64,000 nucleotides of DNA. Origin: Halopseudomonas maritima (GTDB taxonomy: Bacteria; Pseudomonadota; Gammaproteobacteria; Pseudomonadales; Pseudomonadaceae). Under the pieces are notes generated by a model. The model saw only the letters and a program-made list of their open reading frames with translations. It had not been told where the DNA came from and did no database searches. The DNA lies in assembly GCF_021545785.1 (NCBI RefSeq), contig NZ_CP079801.1, forward strand, positions 3,282,001-3,346,000, in the 5' to 3' direction. Shown piece after piece: positions 53,229 through 61,472 of the stretch (position 1 is the stretch's first letter; each line of letters starts with the position of its first letter). A program made the translations under genes and the position numbers.

Positions 53229-53732
53229 GTGAAAAAGACACTGCTTTCTATCGCCTTCGCCCTGATTACCCCAGTCGCGCTGGCCGCACAGCCGAGTGAC
53301 GAGTCTATTCGCGAGCTGCTGCAAGTAACCGATGCGCGCCAGTTGATGGAGGGGGCTATGGCGCAGACGGATCAGATGATCAAGGCCGCCATGGAGCAAT
53401 CGCTGCAGGGCAAAGAGGTTTCAGCGCAGGACCGTAAGGTCCTTGAAGACATGCAAGCCCAGATGGTCGCGGTGCTGAACGAGGAGCTCGGCTGGGACAG
53501 CCTGGAGCCGATGTTTGTTGAGATATACCAGACATCTTTCAGCCAGTCGGAAGTAGACGGCATGCTGGCGTTTTATCAGTCCGATGCCGGCAAGGCCGTG
53601 ACAGCCAAGATGCCGCTGGTCATGCAGAACACCATGATGCTGCTACAGCAGCGCATGGCCGGTATGGCCGGTCGCATGCAGCAAATCGAGAATGCGACGG
53701 CGGAAAAGCTCAAGGCTAATGCGGCTGAGTAG
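53229..53732 (+). CDS. DUF2059 periplasmic protein
   Basis: A 167-residue protein with a clear signal peptide (K-K-T-L-L-S-I-A-F-A-L..., cleavage after A-L-A-A, about residue 20) and a helical mature domain. The segment Y-Q-T-S-F-S-Q-S-E-V-D-G-M-L-A-F-Y-Q-S-D-A-G-K-A is the DUF2059 hallmark. The function is unknown; it is probably periplasmic. A GGTAAGGA box precedes the start. It stands alone. Confidence 0.9.
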   Translation: MKKTLLSIAFALITPVALAAQPSDESIRELLQVTDARQLMEGAMAQTDQMIKAAMEQSLQGKEVSAQDRKVLEDMQAQMVAVLNEELGWDSLEPMFVEIYQTSFSQSEVDGMLAFYQSDAGKAVTAKMPLVMQNTMMLLQQRMAGMAGRMQQIENATAEKLKANAAE

Positions 53733-53870
53733 TCGGGTTTAGCCCGCTGCGCTGGAGTGGGGCTCGGCAGCTGATGCGGTATTTGCTGTGACCGACAGTG
53801 AAAACAACCTGTTGCCGTCGGCGCGCCGCAGGCGCGGCGCTGTCTGAGGTGGAGGGTAGCCGCAACAGTG

Positions 53871-53886
53871 CCGGGCTGTTGCCCGG
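53871..53886. terminator. GC hairpin in a convergent intergenic region
   Basis: CCGGGC-TGTT-GCCCGG, a perfect 6-bp stem, lies between the DUF2059 gene and the convergent MFS gene. No T-run follows. A GC-rich imperfect repeat (GCGCGCCGCAGGCGCGGCGC, 53821-53840) sits just upstream, so the stretch is REP-like in character. Confidence 0.4.
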
Positions 53887-53909
53887 CTGTGCCGGCTAAC
53901 TCGCTGGCG

Positions 53910-55073
53910 CTAGGCCGGCGTTGCCACCGCCCGTGCTCGCCAGGCAGAGCCCAGCACCATCAGCAGCCCCAGGCCAGCCATCATGGCACCGGCCAGTGAG
54001 ATAGCTGGATAACCCAGGCCCGCGTTGATCACCGCACCACCCAACGCCGCGCCCACGGCGTTGCCCAGGTTAAAGGCACCGATATTTACCGCAGAGGCCA
54101 GGTTGGGGGCGTCCTTGGCAGCATCCATCACGCGCATCTGCAGCGGCGGCACGATAGCGAAGCTGGCGATGCCCCAGATCAGAATGGCTACTGCCGCCGG
54201 CAGCGGCCAGCGCATCAGCACCGTAAAGGCCAGCAGAATCACAATCAGTGCGCCCAGCGAGACAATCAGTGTGCGATCAACCGAACGGTCCGCCGCTTTG
54301 CCGCCCCACATATTGCCCAGCGTCAGGCCAACGCCATAAAGCACCAGCATGGCGGTGATAAAGCCGGCAGAGGCGTGGGTCTCGCTGGCCAAAATCGGGG
54401 CGATGTAAGTGAATACGGTAAACATGGCGCTGGAGCCGATCACGGTCAGGGCCAGCGCCGACAGCACCGGGCCGCGACCCAGCACGCGGATTTCCGCCAG
54501 CACGCCGTCGGTTGTAGGCTGCGGCACATGGGGCAGGGCAAACCATAGCGTAAGCATGGCCAGCACGCCCAGGCCGGTAATGCCCCAAAATGCGGTACGC
54601 CAGCCGAATGCCTCACCAAACCAGGTGGCCAGCGGTACGCCACCAATGGTCGCCAGCGTCAGCCCCAGAAACATCGCCGCCACCGCGCCCGCGCGCTTAT
54701 CCGGCGCGACCACGCTGGCCGCCACAATCGAGCCCACACCAAAAAAGGCGCCGTGGTTCAGTGAGGTCACAACCCGGGCAATTAGCAGGCTGTAGTAGTC
54801 GGTTGCCAGCGCTGACATCAGGTTGCCCAGAGTAAAGATACCCATCAGGCCGATCAGCAGATAGCGGCGGGGGATTTTGCCGGTGGTCAGCGTCATCAGC
54901 GGCGCGCCGAGCAGCACGCCCAGCGCATAAGCGCTGACCAAGAGGCCCGCCGCCGGAATGGACACGCCCAGATCGGCGGCAATGTTGGGCAGCATGCCCA
55001 TCGGAGAAAACTCGGTCACACCAATGCCAAAGGCACCGATGGCAAGAGCAACAAGGGGTGGGTTGATACGCAT
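53910..55073 (-). CDS. MFS transporter, drug/purine-efflux (AraJ-like DHA1) type
   Basis: A 387-residue 12-helix protein. A-I-G-A-F-G-I-G-V-T-E-F-S-P-M-G-M-L-P in helix 1, S-A-Y-A-L-G-V-L-L-G-A-P and K-I-P-R-R-Y-L-L after helix 2 are typical of the AraJ/PbuE-like group. I chose the ATG at 55073, with a GAGGAG box 7 bases upstream on the minus strand; the upstream ATG at 55088 would place that box inside the gene. It is divergent from a LysR gene, its likely regulator. Confidence 0.93.
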   Translation of the reverse strand: MRINPPLVALAIGAFGIGVTEFSPMGMLPNIAADLGVSIPAAGLLVSAYALGVLLGAPLMTLTTGKIPRRYLLIGLMGIFTLGNLMSALATDYYSLLIARVVTSLNHGAFFGVGSIVAASVVAPDKRAGAVAAMFLGLTLATIGGVPLATWFGEAFGWRTAFWGITGLGVLAMLTLWFALPHVPQPTTDGVLAEIRVLGRGPVLSALALTVIGSSAMFTVFTYIAPILASETHASAGFITAMLVLYGVGLTLGNMWGGKAADRSVDRTLIVSLGALIVILLAFTVLMRWPLPAAVAILIWGIASFAIVPPLQMRVMDAAKDAPNLASAVNIGAFNLGNAVGAALGGAVINAGLGYPAISLAGAMMAGLGLLMVLGSAWRARAVATPA

Positions 55074-55168
55074 GGAATGGCTCCTCATCTATGCCGGGAA
55101 TGCTACAATCCGAAACCTGATGGCAGTAGATGGCTTTTCCGGTAAGCACCTTTGCGTAGAGGGCACAA

Positions 55169-56062
55169 ATGGACGTTGGCGGCAGGTCGGGTGACATGGT
55201 CGTGTTTAGCACGGTGGCGCAAGAGGGTAGTCTGTCAGCTGCTGCGCGGGCGCTGGGCCTGACACCTTCGGCGGTCAGCCGCATCATCACCCGCATCGAG
55301 CAACGCCTTGGCACGCGGCTGCTGCTGCGCACCACCCGCGCGATTACCTTTACCGCTGAGGGCGAGGCCTACCTGCGCGGCGCCCGCCGTATTCTTGCCG
55401 ACATGGCCGAGGTAGAAGAGTCCATCGCCGATCAGGGCGTGCCCAAGGGCCGCCTGCGGGTCAGCGCTGCACTGGGGCACGGGCGGCTGGCTATCGTTCC
55501 TCTGGTGGCTGCCTTTACCGCGCGCTACCCGAACATCACCGTGGATCTATCCCTTGGTGATGAAGTGGTCGACATCCTTGCTGGTCAGGCCGACGTCGCC
55601 GTTCGCTTTGGCATGCTGCCGGACAGCCCGCTGACGGCGCGTCGCATCGGTGACACAGGACAGGTTGTGGTGGCGTCCCCAGATTATCTGCAACGCTACG
55701 GCACCCCACAGCAACCGGAAGACCTCGCCCAGCACAACTGTCTGCGCTTCAGCTTCCGCCGCGCCGAACCCAACTGGCCGTTTATTCGCGATGGTCAGCC
55801 CCTCTCCCTGCAGGTGTGTGGCAATATCGAATGCAATAGCGGCGAAGCATTGGCACAACTCGCAAGAGTCGGTGCGGGCATCGCCCGCATTGGCGAGTTC
55901 AGCGTGGCCGAGGATATACAGCGCGGTGCTCTCGTGCCCTTGCTGGAAACCTTCAATCCAAATGACCGCGAACCTATTCATGCGGTCTTCGTCGGCGGCT
56001 CGACAATGCCGGCGCGGGTGCGGCTGTTTGTGGATTTTCTGGTGGAGCAGCATCGGTTGTGA
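55169..56062 (+). CDS. LysR-family transcriptional regulator
   Basis: A 297-residue LTTR. The N-terminal winged helix-turn-helix has E-G-S-L-S-A-A-A-R-A-L-G-L-T-P-S-A-V-S-R-I-I-T-R-I-E and the C-terminal two-lobed effector-binding domain starts near residue 90 (G-R-L-R-V-S-A-A-L). It is divergent from the MFS exporter with 95 bp between starts, the common LTTR arrangement. No clear T-N11-A box was identified by eye. The inducer is unknown. Confidence 0.94.
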   Translation: MDVGGRSGDMVVFSTVAQEGSLSAAARALGLTPSAVSRIITRIEQRLGTRLLLRTTRAITFTAEGEAYLRGARRILADMAEVEESIADQGVPKGRLRVSAALGHGRLAIVPLVAAFTARYPNITVDLSLGDEVVDILAGQADVAVRFGMLPDSPLTARRIGDTGQVVVASPDYLQRYGTPQQPEDLAQHNCLRFSFRRAEPNWPFIRDGQPLSLQVCGNIECNSGEALAQLARVGAGIARIGEFSVAEDIQRGALVPLLETFNPNDREPIHAVFVGGSTMPARVRLFVDFLVEQHRL

Positions 56063-56083
56063 AGGGGGCGGGTTTCGGTCAGA

Positions 56084-56120
56084 CAGTGACACGAAGGGTG
56101 CACCTTTGTGTCACTGTTTT
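56084..56120. terminator. Near-perfect terminator hairpin between convergent LysR and SDR genes
   Basis: CAGTGACACGAAGG-GTGCA-CCTTTGTGTCACTG: a 14-bp stem (one G-U pair) with a 5-nt loop, followed on the plus strand by TTTT. It is centred at 56100, 22 bp after the LysR stop, and could serve both converging transcripts. Confidence 0.8.
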
Positions 56121-56194
56121 GGTAACGCTGCCTGTTACGTCGGCCAAGATACGCCTGGTTCAACTTCTTGGCGGCATCTAACCAGGCTTACTCG

Positions 56195-57031
56195 TTACGA
56201 CGTTTTTGCCTGGCTGGAAACCCTTACCGCCTCAGCAACGCGCTGATCGTCAAAGCCGAACCTTTCGATAAGGCCGCGCAGCAGTCCGGGCGCTCGGGCG
56301 ACTATTGCATTGCTGCTGGGCACTGTGATCATTTCCCGTCGAGAGACAATTCCTTCAACGAGTCCTTTCACCACGGCCTCCAATTCAACGAACTTCCACA
56401 TGCCTTGGTAGTTGTTGAACACCAACTCTGAGCAGGGGTTGCCCATTAGCGCGTCCATCATTGGTGTCTTGAAAAAAGTAGGATGCAGCGTACCAACGCC
56501 GACCCCGAGATGTTTGAGCTCTAATCGCAGGCTGTTGCACATGGCGAGAACCCCTGCCTTGCTCGCGGCATAGTGTGCATTTAGCGGCGCGTTGACGAAG
56601 GCCGCCATTGAGGAAACCGCCAACATATAGCCCTGATGCTTGCTTACATAGGGTAGGCTTGTCTTGAAGGTACGCCATACGCCGTTGAGATTGATGTCGA
56701 TGGTGCGCTCGAATGTTCTGGACTCCATTGCCTCCATCGGCTCTGTGAAGCCGATGCCGGCGCCGGCAATTACTACATCTATCGCTCCAAAATGCTGCTC
56801 TACCGACCGCATGGCTGCTTCGAGGCTCTCCATCGAGCAAACATTGGCCTCGCAGGCATAGGCGACGTCAGCGCCTCCCAGTTTTGCCGCCTGCGCTTTC
56901 GCATCCTCCAGGTGAAGATCAAGCAGGGCAAGCTTGGCCCCTTGAGCCCGTAGCGCTTCGGCCGCGGCTTGGCCGAGACCACCCGTGGAACCGGTGATAA
57001 GCACCACTTTGTTGTTCAGGTCATAGGTCAT
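56195..57031 (-). CDS. Short-chain dehydrogenase/reductase
   Basis: A 278-residue classical SDR. The NAD(P) motif is I-T-G-S-T-G-G-L-G-Q, D-L-H follows beta-2 (Asp, suggesting NAD preference), V-I-A-G-A-G replaces the usual NNAG, and the catalytic residues are the S-S-M-A-A serine and H-Y-A-A-S-K (Tyr/Lys). A long C-terminal region follows, as in lipid-related SDRs. It overlaps the upstream hydrolase gene (ATGA), so they are coupled. Substrate unknown. Confidence 0.9.
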   Translation of the reverse strand: MTYDLNNKVVLITGSTGGLGQAAAEALRAQGAKLALLDLHLEDAKAQAAKLGGADVAYACEANVCSMESLEAAMRSVEQHFGAIDVVIAGAGIGFTEPMEAMESRTFERTIDINLNGVWRTFKTSLPYVSKHQGYMLAVSSMAAFVNAPLNAHYAASKAGVLAMCNSLRLELKHLGVGVGTLHPTFFKTPMMDALMGNPCSELVFNNYQGMWKFVELEAVVKGLVEGIVSRREMITVPSSNAIVARAPGLLRGLIERFGFDDQRVAEAVRVSSQAKTS

Positions 57032-57957
57032 ACGTTCTTACTCTCTGAGGAATGGATGGGCACATGGCGTTGCAGAAACTCGATTTGATCGCGCACCACC
57101 TGCTCGAAGGCGCTGCCCACATAGACCTCAAAGTGGCCGTAGGAGTATCGTTTGATCTCGCCGCGGGGCGCCCGGCGGGCGTGTTCCAAGGTTCGCTTTG
57201 CTGGCGCCACGCTGTCGGGGTCACATACGCAAAACAAAACAGGCGCTTTTATCTGAGGGGTCTTGCGGCCTGGGAAGTAGCGGACGATGTCCAGAGCAAA
57301 GCGCGCCGGGGCTTCATTTCGGATATGAGCCCCTGGCGGAATCAGTCCGTGGTAGCCATCCCAGCTATCGGGAGTGCTCATCAGAGCTGTATCACCGGGC
57401 CGTCCTGCAACGGGAACCCAAATAGGGCTTGCACCGAAAAGGGAGCCGATGCGGTCAGCCAGAGCCAATGCTGTGAGCTTGATCGATACCCAGAAATTGA
57501 CGGCGCGGCTAGAAGCGATGCCGTCAGTGAAGGGGCACTGTGAGACGACTGCGGCCACTTGGTCATCGTCGGCAGCGGTTGCCAGCACGTGGCCGCCGCC
57601 AAATGATGTCCCCCAGAGAATGACCTTGGCCGGGTCAACTTCTACCAGGCTGCGAGCATGGGCTACGGCGGCTTTCCAATCATCAAGCTGACGACCGATA
57701 TCCAGCAATTGACGAGGTTCACCCCCGCTCTCCCCAAAGTGGCGATAGTCAAACACCAAGCAGGCATAGCCTGCTGCCACAAAACGCTCTGCGTATGCCC
57801 CCAAGCGCATTTGGCGCGTGCCGCCAAGGCCGTGCGCCATAACCACGACGGGAAAGGGGCCTACACCTGGTGGCCGGTAGTAGTCAGCCACACAATATGA
57901 GTCGCTGGATAAAAACTGAATTTTCGTGGGAGCCAAGGGATCCGTGTTCGTGCTCAT
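57028..57957 (-). CDS. Alpha/beta hydrolase
   Basis: A 309-residue serine-hydrolase fold protein. The oxyanion region is M-A-H-G-L-G-G-T-R, the nucleophile elbow G-T-S-F-G-G-G, the acidic residue lies in F-C-V-C-D-P-D-S-V-A, and the histidine in Y-G-H-F-E-V-Y. The F-D-Y-R-H-F-G-E-S-G-G segment is typical of the DUF1100/Dienelactone-type group. The start at M-S-T-N-T-D (57957) is favoured over in-frame ATGs at 57993 and 58008 without good Shine-Dalgarno; this is uncertain. First gene of the hydrolase-SDR pair, divergent from an AraC regulator. Confidence 0.85.
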   Translation of the reverse strand: MSTNTDPLAPTKIQFLSSDSYCVADYYRPPGVGPFPVVVMAHGLGGTRQMRLGAYAERFVAAGYACLVFDYRHFGESGGEPRQLLDIGRQLDDWKAAVAHARSLVEVDPAKVILWGTSFGGGHVLATAADDDQVAAVVSQCPFTDGIASSRAVNFWVSIKLTALALADRIGSLFGASPIWVPVAGRPGDTALMSTPDSWDGYHGLIPPGAHIRNEAPARFALDIVRYFPGRKTPQIKAPVLFCVCDPDSVAPAKRTLEHARRAPRGEIKRYSYGHFEVYVGSAFEQVVRDQIEFLQRHVPIHSSESKNV

Positions 57958-57970
57958 GAGCAACATCCGC

Positions 57971-57988
57971 TGGAGTGACTGGAGTGAT
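57971..57988. promoter_or_regulatory. Direct repeat near the hydrolase start, possible AraC-type site
   Basis: TGGAGTGAC-TGGAGTGAT, two 9-bp units in tandem with one difference. AraC-family proteins often bind direct repeats, and the divergent gene at 58077 encodes one. The repeat lies 14-31 bp from the hydrolase start, which would suit repression, or it may be inside the coding region if the start is further upstream. Confidence 0.3.
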
Positions 57989-58076
57989 GTCATTCTAGGC
58001 AGCTGCATGTTGGCTGGCTTGACGGTTTTCGCCTAACCACTTGATACTTTGCACCAAATTGCAAAACGAGCTTCTG

Positions 58077-59090
58077 ATGATCCGGCCATTGCATAGGCAC
58101 GTAGTGCAAGAGACCTATGTGCAACTGCTCTATGACTATCTAGATGAGCTGGGGTATGCGCCTGAAGAGATACTTGGCGAACCCTGGCCTGAGCCGACGC
58201 CTGAGCGTTGCGGGGTAGATGTGGAGCACTGGGATTGCTTGCTGAAGAAGGCTGCTCAGGCTCTGGATGATCCGTTGCTGGGGCTGCACCTCGGGCAAAC
58301 CATTCGCGCCCGGCATTTTGGTGTGGTCGGATCAGTGATATTGGCCAGCACAACCATGGAAGCCGTGTTACAGCACACGCAGCGTTATTTGCGTCTGGTC
58401 TTCGATGTTATTCCCATGAGCCGGCGCGACGGAGAGGGTTGGTTTGAGCTGGTCTGGGACTCAAGCAACTATCTTCCCGGCTCGTTGGTAAGTGAGACGG
58501 GCACTGTGGCGATGCTGCAATTTTGCCGTGATCTGGTGAGGGGCACCGTTACTCCGCTGAAGGTTGACTTCTTCCATGCAGGCCCCGAAGACACGACACC
58601 TTACGAGACCTTTTTCGGCTGCCCGGTGCGCTTTGGCCAGCCCGAGGCCGTATTGCGCTACTCCACGCAATTGCTTGATCTGCCCTTGAAAAGCCCAGAC
58701 CCGGCATTGGTTACCTTGCTGGAGCAGCACGCAGATCGCCTGTTGGCCGAGTTACCGCAACAAAACGAGCTGGTTGAGCAGTTGCGCAAAACCATTGTTA
58801 AGACGCTGCGCGATGGAGAACCGACTGTCGAGCGACTAAGCACGTTGCTTCAATGTACACCTCGAGCCCTGCAGCGGCGCCTCAAAAGTGCCGATACCAC
58901 CTTCCGCAGAGAGCTGAATCTTGTTCGCCACCAGCTGGCAGAGTCGTACCTGCGTGACTCTCGCTTGCAAATCGTTGATATCGCCATGTTGCTTGGTTAT
59001 TCGGAGCACAGTGCTTTTACTCGGGCGTTCAAAGAGTGGTGCGGACATACACCGCATGAGTTCAGGCGACTACATGTTGCCCAGCAGTGA
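58077..59090 (+). CDS. AraC-family transcriptional regulator
   Basis: A 337-residue regulator of the arabinose-binding-like N-terminal domain type (OruR/ArgR-like group). The N-terminal half contains L-L-G-L-H-L-G-Q-T and the helix-rich D-P-A-L... linker. The C-terminal DNA-binding domain has two HTH motifs: T-V-E-R-L-S-T-L-L-Q-C-T-P-R-A-L-Q-R-R-L and I-V-D-I-A-M-L-L-G-Y-S-E-H-S-A-F-T-R-A-F. I chose the ATG at 58077 (M-I-R-P-L). It probably controls the divergent hydrolase-SDR pair. Confidence 0.93.
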   Translation: MIRPLHRHVVQETYVQLLYDYLDELGYAPEEILGEPWPEPTPERCGVDVEHWDCLLKKAAQALDDPLLGLHLGQTIRARHFGVVGSVILASTTMEAVLQHTQRYLRLVFDVIPMSRRDGEGWFELVWDSSNYLPGSLVSETGTVAMLQFCRDLVRGTVTPLKVDFFHAGPEDTTPYETFFGCPVRFGQPEAVLRYSTQLLDLPLKSPDPALVTLLEQHADRLLAELPQQNELVEQLRKTIVKTLRDGEPTVERLSTLLQCTPRALQRRLKSADTTFRRELNLVRHQLAESYLRDSRLQIVDIAMLLGYSEHSAFTRAFKEWCGHTPHEFRRLHVAQQ

Positions 59091-59217
59091 GACGTTCAGA
59101 ATCTGCTTAGCATAGTGACCGTAGTCTGTCGCCCTGACGCTGCCGAGCACGCCGCTCACCGCCACTCGTGCTCTCCATGTAAAATGCCGCCCCCACCCAG
59201 GCCAATACCTTCTTTTT

Positions 59218-59529
59218 ATGATCACCTGTCACGTCAAATACATCATCGATCCCTATCAACTTGCTGCATTCGAGCGCTATTCGCGTCAGTGGATCGGGAT
59301 AGTGGAGCGGATGGGCGGGGTACACCATGGTTACTTTTTGCCGTCTGAGGGGGCTAATAACGTGGCGTATTGCCTGTTTAGTTTTCCCAGCCTGGCAGAC
59401 TACGAACGCTACCGTCAGCAGGCGGCGGAGGATGCGGAGTGTGTGCGGTTGGTAGAGGAGGCGACGGCGTTGAAGTTTATCGTCAGCTACGAGCGCAGCT
59501 TTGTGCGGCCGGTGCTGGAGTCGCTTTGA
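59218..59529 (+). CDS. NIPSNAP-family protein
   Basis: A 103-residue ferredoxin-like (dimeric alpha-beta barrel) protein. It shows the N-terminal strand I-T-C-H-V-K-Y-I-I-D, then F-E-R-Y-S-R-Q-W-I, G-G-V-H-H-G-Y-F-L-P-S-E-G, and A-Y-C-L-F-S-F-P-S-L-A-D-Y-E-R-Y-R-Q. NIPSNAP members are small, and the function in bacteria is unclear; some are oxygenase-like or lipid-associated. It stands alone between AraC and alkB. Confidence 0.88.
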   Translation: MITCHVKYIIDPYQLAAFERYSRQWIGIVERMGGVHHGYFLPSEGANNVAYCLFSFPSLADYERYRQQAAEDAECVRLVEEATALKFIVSYERSFVRPVLESL

Positions 59530-59542
59530 GGCGGTTGTTCTA

Positions 59543-59576
59543 CTGCCGGGACGGGCGTGCTGGTAGCAGCCGGCAG
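59543..59576. repeat. Inverted repeat in the NIPSNAP-alkB gap
   Basis: CTGCCGG (59543-59549) and CCGGCAG (59570-59576) form a perfect 7-bp inverted repeat, with an inner GCTG-GTAG-CAGC. It sits between convergent genes and may be a bidirectional terminator without T-run. Confidence 0.4.
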
Positions 59577-59635
59577 TTGGATTCAAGGCGGTGCTGCCAC
59601 GGATCTTAAGAGCGCATGAGTAGCGAGTGCTCGGG

Positions 59636-60289
59636 TCAGCGCACCTTTCTGAACGTCAGGTTGTAGCGCATCGCGCCTGTTTGCGGGTGACTGGCTTTTT
59701 TTCCTAGCGGTGCAACGCCGTGGAAGTACAGCCGACTGACGCCGCCCCAGACCACTACATCGCCGTGCTCGAGCAGCCAGCGGCTGGTCGGGTCGTTGCG
59801 GTTGGGGCCGCCGAACAGGAAGGTGATGGGGGCGCCGAGAGAGATGGAGACGATGGGGGCGTTGAAGTCCTGTTCGTCCTTGTCCTGATGCAGGCCCATG
59901 CGCGCGCCGGTTTCATAGCGGTTGATCAGGCAGGCTTCGGGCTCAAAGTGGGTAAAGCCTGCGCTGTGGGCGGCGCGCTCGGCCAGCTCTGAGAGCAAGG
60001 CAGGCATGGCGGGCCAGGGTTGGTTGCTTTGCGGATCGAAGGCGCTGTAGCGATAGCCGTGGCGATCGGTGACCCAGCCGTAGGCGCCGCAACTGCTCAT
60101 GGCGGCTGACATCGGGTAGCCGCCGGGGGTGACCTGATGACGAAAGGGCGCCTGTGTGGCGACTTGCTCGATGGCCGCCAGCAGGGCGTCGGCGTCATTC
60201 AGCGCAAAGCCCTTCAGCAGCCAGGCATCGGGGCCGATCTGCTGTCTTGCCGCTGACTCGGGCGCGGTGAGGTCAAGCAGGCCTTGCAT
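59636..60289 (-). CDS. alkB: DNA/RNA alkylation repair dioxygenase AlkB
   Basis: A 217-residue Fe(II)/2-oxoglutarate-dependent dioxygenase that oxidatively removes methyl groups from 1-methyladenine and 3-methylcytosine. The iron ligands are the H-x-D of L-H-Q-D-K-D-E and the His of L-Y-F-H-G-V; the 2-oxoglutarate Arg pair is in M-R-Y-N-L-T-F-R. I-N-R-Y and P-M-S-A-A-M-S-S-C-G match E. coli AlkB (216 aa). No ada gene is adjacent. Confidence 0.95.
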   Translation of the reverse strand: MQGLLDLTAPESAARQQIGPDAWLLKGFALNDADALLAAIEQVATQAPFRHQVTPGGYPMSAAMSSCGAYGWVTDRHGYRYSAFDPQSNQPWPAMPALLSELAERAAHSAGFTHFEPEACLINRYETGARMGLHQDKDEQDFNAPIVSISLGAPITFLFGGPNRNDPTSRWLLEHGDVVVWGGVSRLYFHGVAPLGKKASHPQTGAMRYNLTFRKVR

Positions 60290-60387
60290 GGTTGCAATCC
60301 GGCTTCAGAGATGTGGTTGGTGACGACGGCATGGGCAGATCGATAGTGAAAGTGTCTGGCCATGATGCGGGAGCAGCGGGTGTTGGC

Positions 60388-60663
60388 TCAACCCTGCGAC
60401 TGAATCGGGGAGTCTTCTCCAAGCAGAAGACTCAGGCCGCTTGACTCAGGTTTAGGGCAGGGTACTGCGCCGTGACGGCATGCAATAGCGTGCAGGCCGG
60501 GAGAGAAATACAGAATCAGTTGGCAGTGCAGGTCGCCTGATTCGAGCTTTTGCAGTACCGCTTCGCCGCAAGGCACCGGCGCCAGTTCGGCGCGCAGTGC
60601 CTCCAGCAGCGGCTCGGCCAGCGTCGGGTCACCGACGACCCAGCGCGACCATCCGGCGCTCAT
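60388..60663 (-). CDS. 91-residue orphan protein coupled to the SDR gene
   Basis: A small protein beginning M-S-A-G-W-S-R-W-V-V-G-D-P-T-L. Its ATG overlaps the upstream SDR stop by one base (TGATG), so it is probably translated with it. It has four cysteines, V-P-C, D-L-H-C, I-A-C and V-P-C, but no CxxC; the central segment Q-L-I-L-Y-F-S-P-G-L-H-A-I looks beta-rich. I do not recognise the family. An open frame continues upstream to 60900 but lies opposite the SDR and is Arg-rich, so it is a shadow. Confidence 0.65.
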   Translation of the reverse strand: MSAGWSRWVVGDPTLAEPLLEALRAELAPVPCGEAVLQKLESGDLHCQLILYFSPGLHAIACRHGAVPCPKPESSGLSLLLGEDSPIQSQG

Positions 60664-61451
60664 CAGAACTTCATGCCCGGCAAGTTGAGCGAGGCCGTGT
60701 TGCCGCCGTCGACGGCCAGTGCCTGGCCGGTGACGAAGCTGGCGTCGTCGCTGGCGAGGAAGGCGATGGCGCCGGCGATTTCTTCCGGGCGGCCGTAGCG
60801 GCGCAGCTCGCAGCGGGTGCCGAGCTTGTCTTCCTTGTTGTTTTCGCGGGCGTACTTGAACACCGGTGCGGTCATGCCGGTTTCGATCAGACCGGGGCAT
60901 ACGGCGTTGACGCGAACGTTGAACTGGCCGAGGTCGCAGGCGGCGGTCATGGTGAAGTTGATCACGCCAGCCTTGGAGGCGCTGTAGGCGTTGCCACCGG
61001 CACCGGAGCGAATACCGGCCACGGAGGCGGTGTTGACGATGGCGCCGCCGTTTTGCTCGCGCATCTGACGCGAGGCGTATTTGGTGAACAGCATGACGCC
61101 AAACAGGTTGACGTTGATGATCTGTTGCCAGGTTTCCAGGCTTTGGTCAGTGGCGATGCTGTAGTCGCCGCCAGCGATACCTGCGTTGTTGCACAGCACG
61201 TCCAGCCGGCCGTAGTGGGCGATGGTGTCCGCTACGCATTGCTCAACGGCGGCTTCGTCACTGACATCCAGTGCGCGCTGCAGTACCTCGGTACCGGCGG
61301 GCAGCTCGCTGATGGTCTGTTCCAGCCCCTCAGCGTTGCGGTCAACCAGCATCAGACGCGCGCCTTCGTTAGCCAGGCGTTTGGCAGTGGCACGGCCAAT
61401 ACCGCTACCGGCACCGGTGATCAAGGCAATTCGGTTGTTGAAGCGTTGCAT
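60663..61451 (-). CDS. Short-chain dehydrogenase/reductase (FabG-like)
   Basis: A 262-residue classical SDR: I-T-G-A-G-S-G-I-G-R (NAD(P) motif), L-V-D-R-N (Asp, NAD-type), L-C-N-N-A-G-I-A-G, N-T-A-S-V-A-G (Ser), A-Y-S-A-S-K-A-G (Tyr/Lys), P-G-L-I-E-T and the C-terminal F-V-T-G-Q-A-L-A-V-D-G-G. The substrate is unknown; lipid-metabolism neighbours suggest a hydroxyacyl or alcohol substrate. It is followed by a coupled 91-residue orphan. Confidence 0.93.
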   Translation of the reverse strand: MQRFNNRIALITGAGSGIGRATAKRLANEGARLMLVDRNAEGLEQTISELPAGTEVLQRALDVSDEAAVEQCVADTIAHYGRLDVLCNNAGIAGGDYSIATDQSLETWQQIINVNLFGVMLFTKYASRQMREQNGGAIVNTASVAGIRSGAGGNAYSASKAGVINFTMTAACDLGQFNVRVNAVCPGLIETGMTAPVFKYARENNKEDKLGTRCELRRYGRPEEIAGAIAFLASDDASFVTGQALAVDGGNTASLNLPGMKF

Positions 61452-61472
61452 TTCAAAATCCTCATAACTGCG

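Noticed and set aside
60664..60900. Arg-rich upstream extension of the 91-residue orphan
   Set aside because: It overlaps the SDR in another frame and has shadow-like composition.
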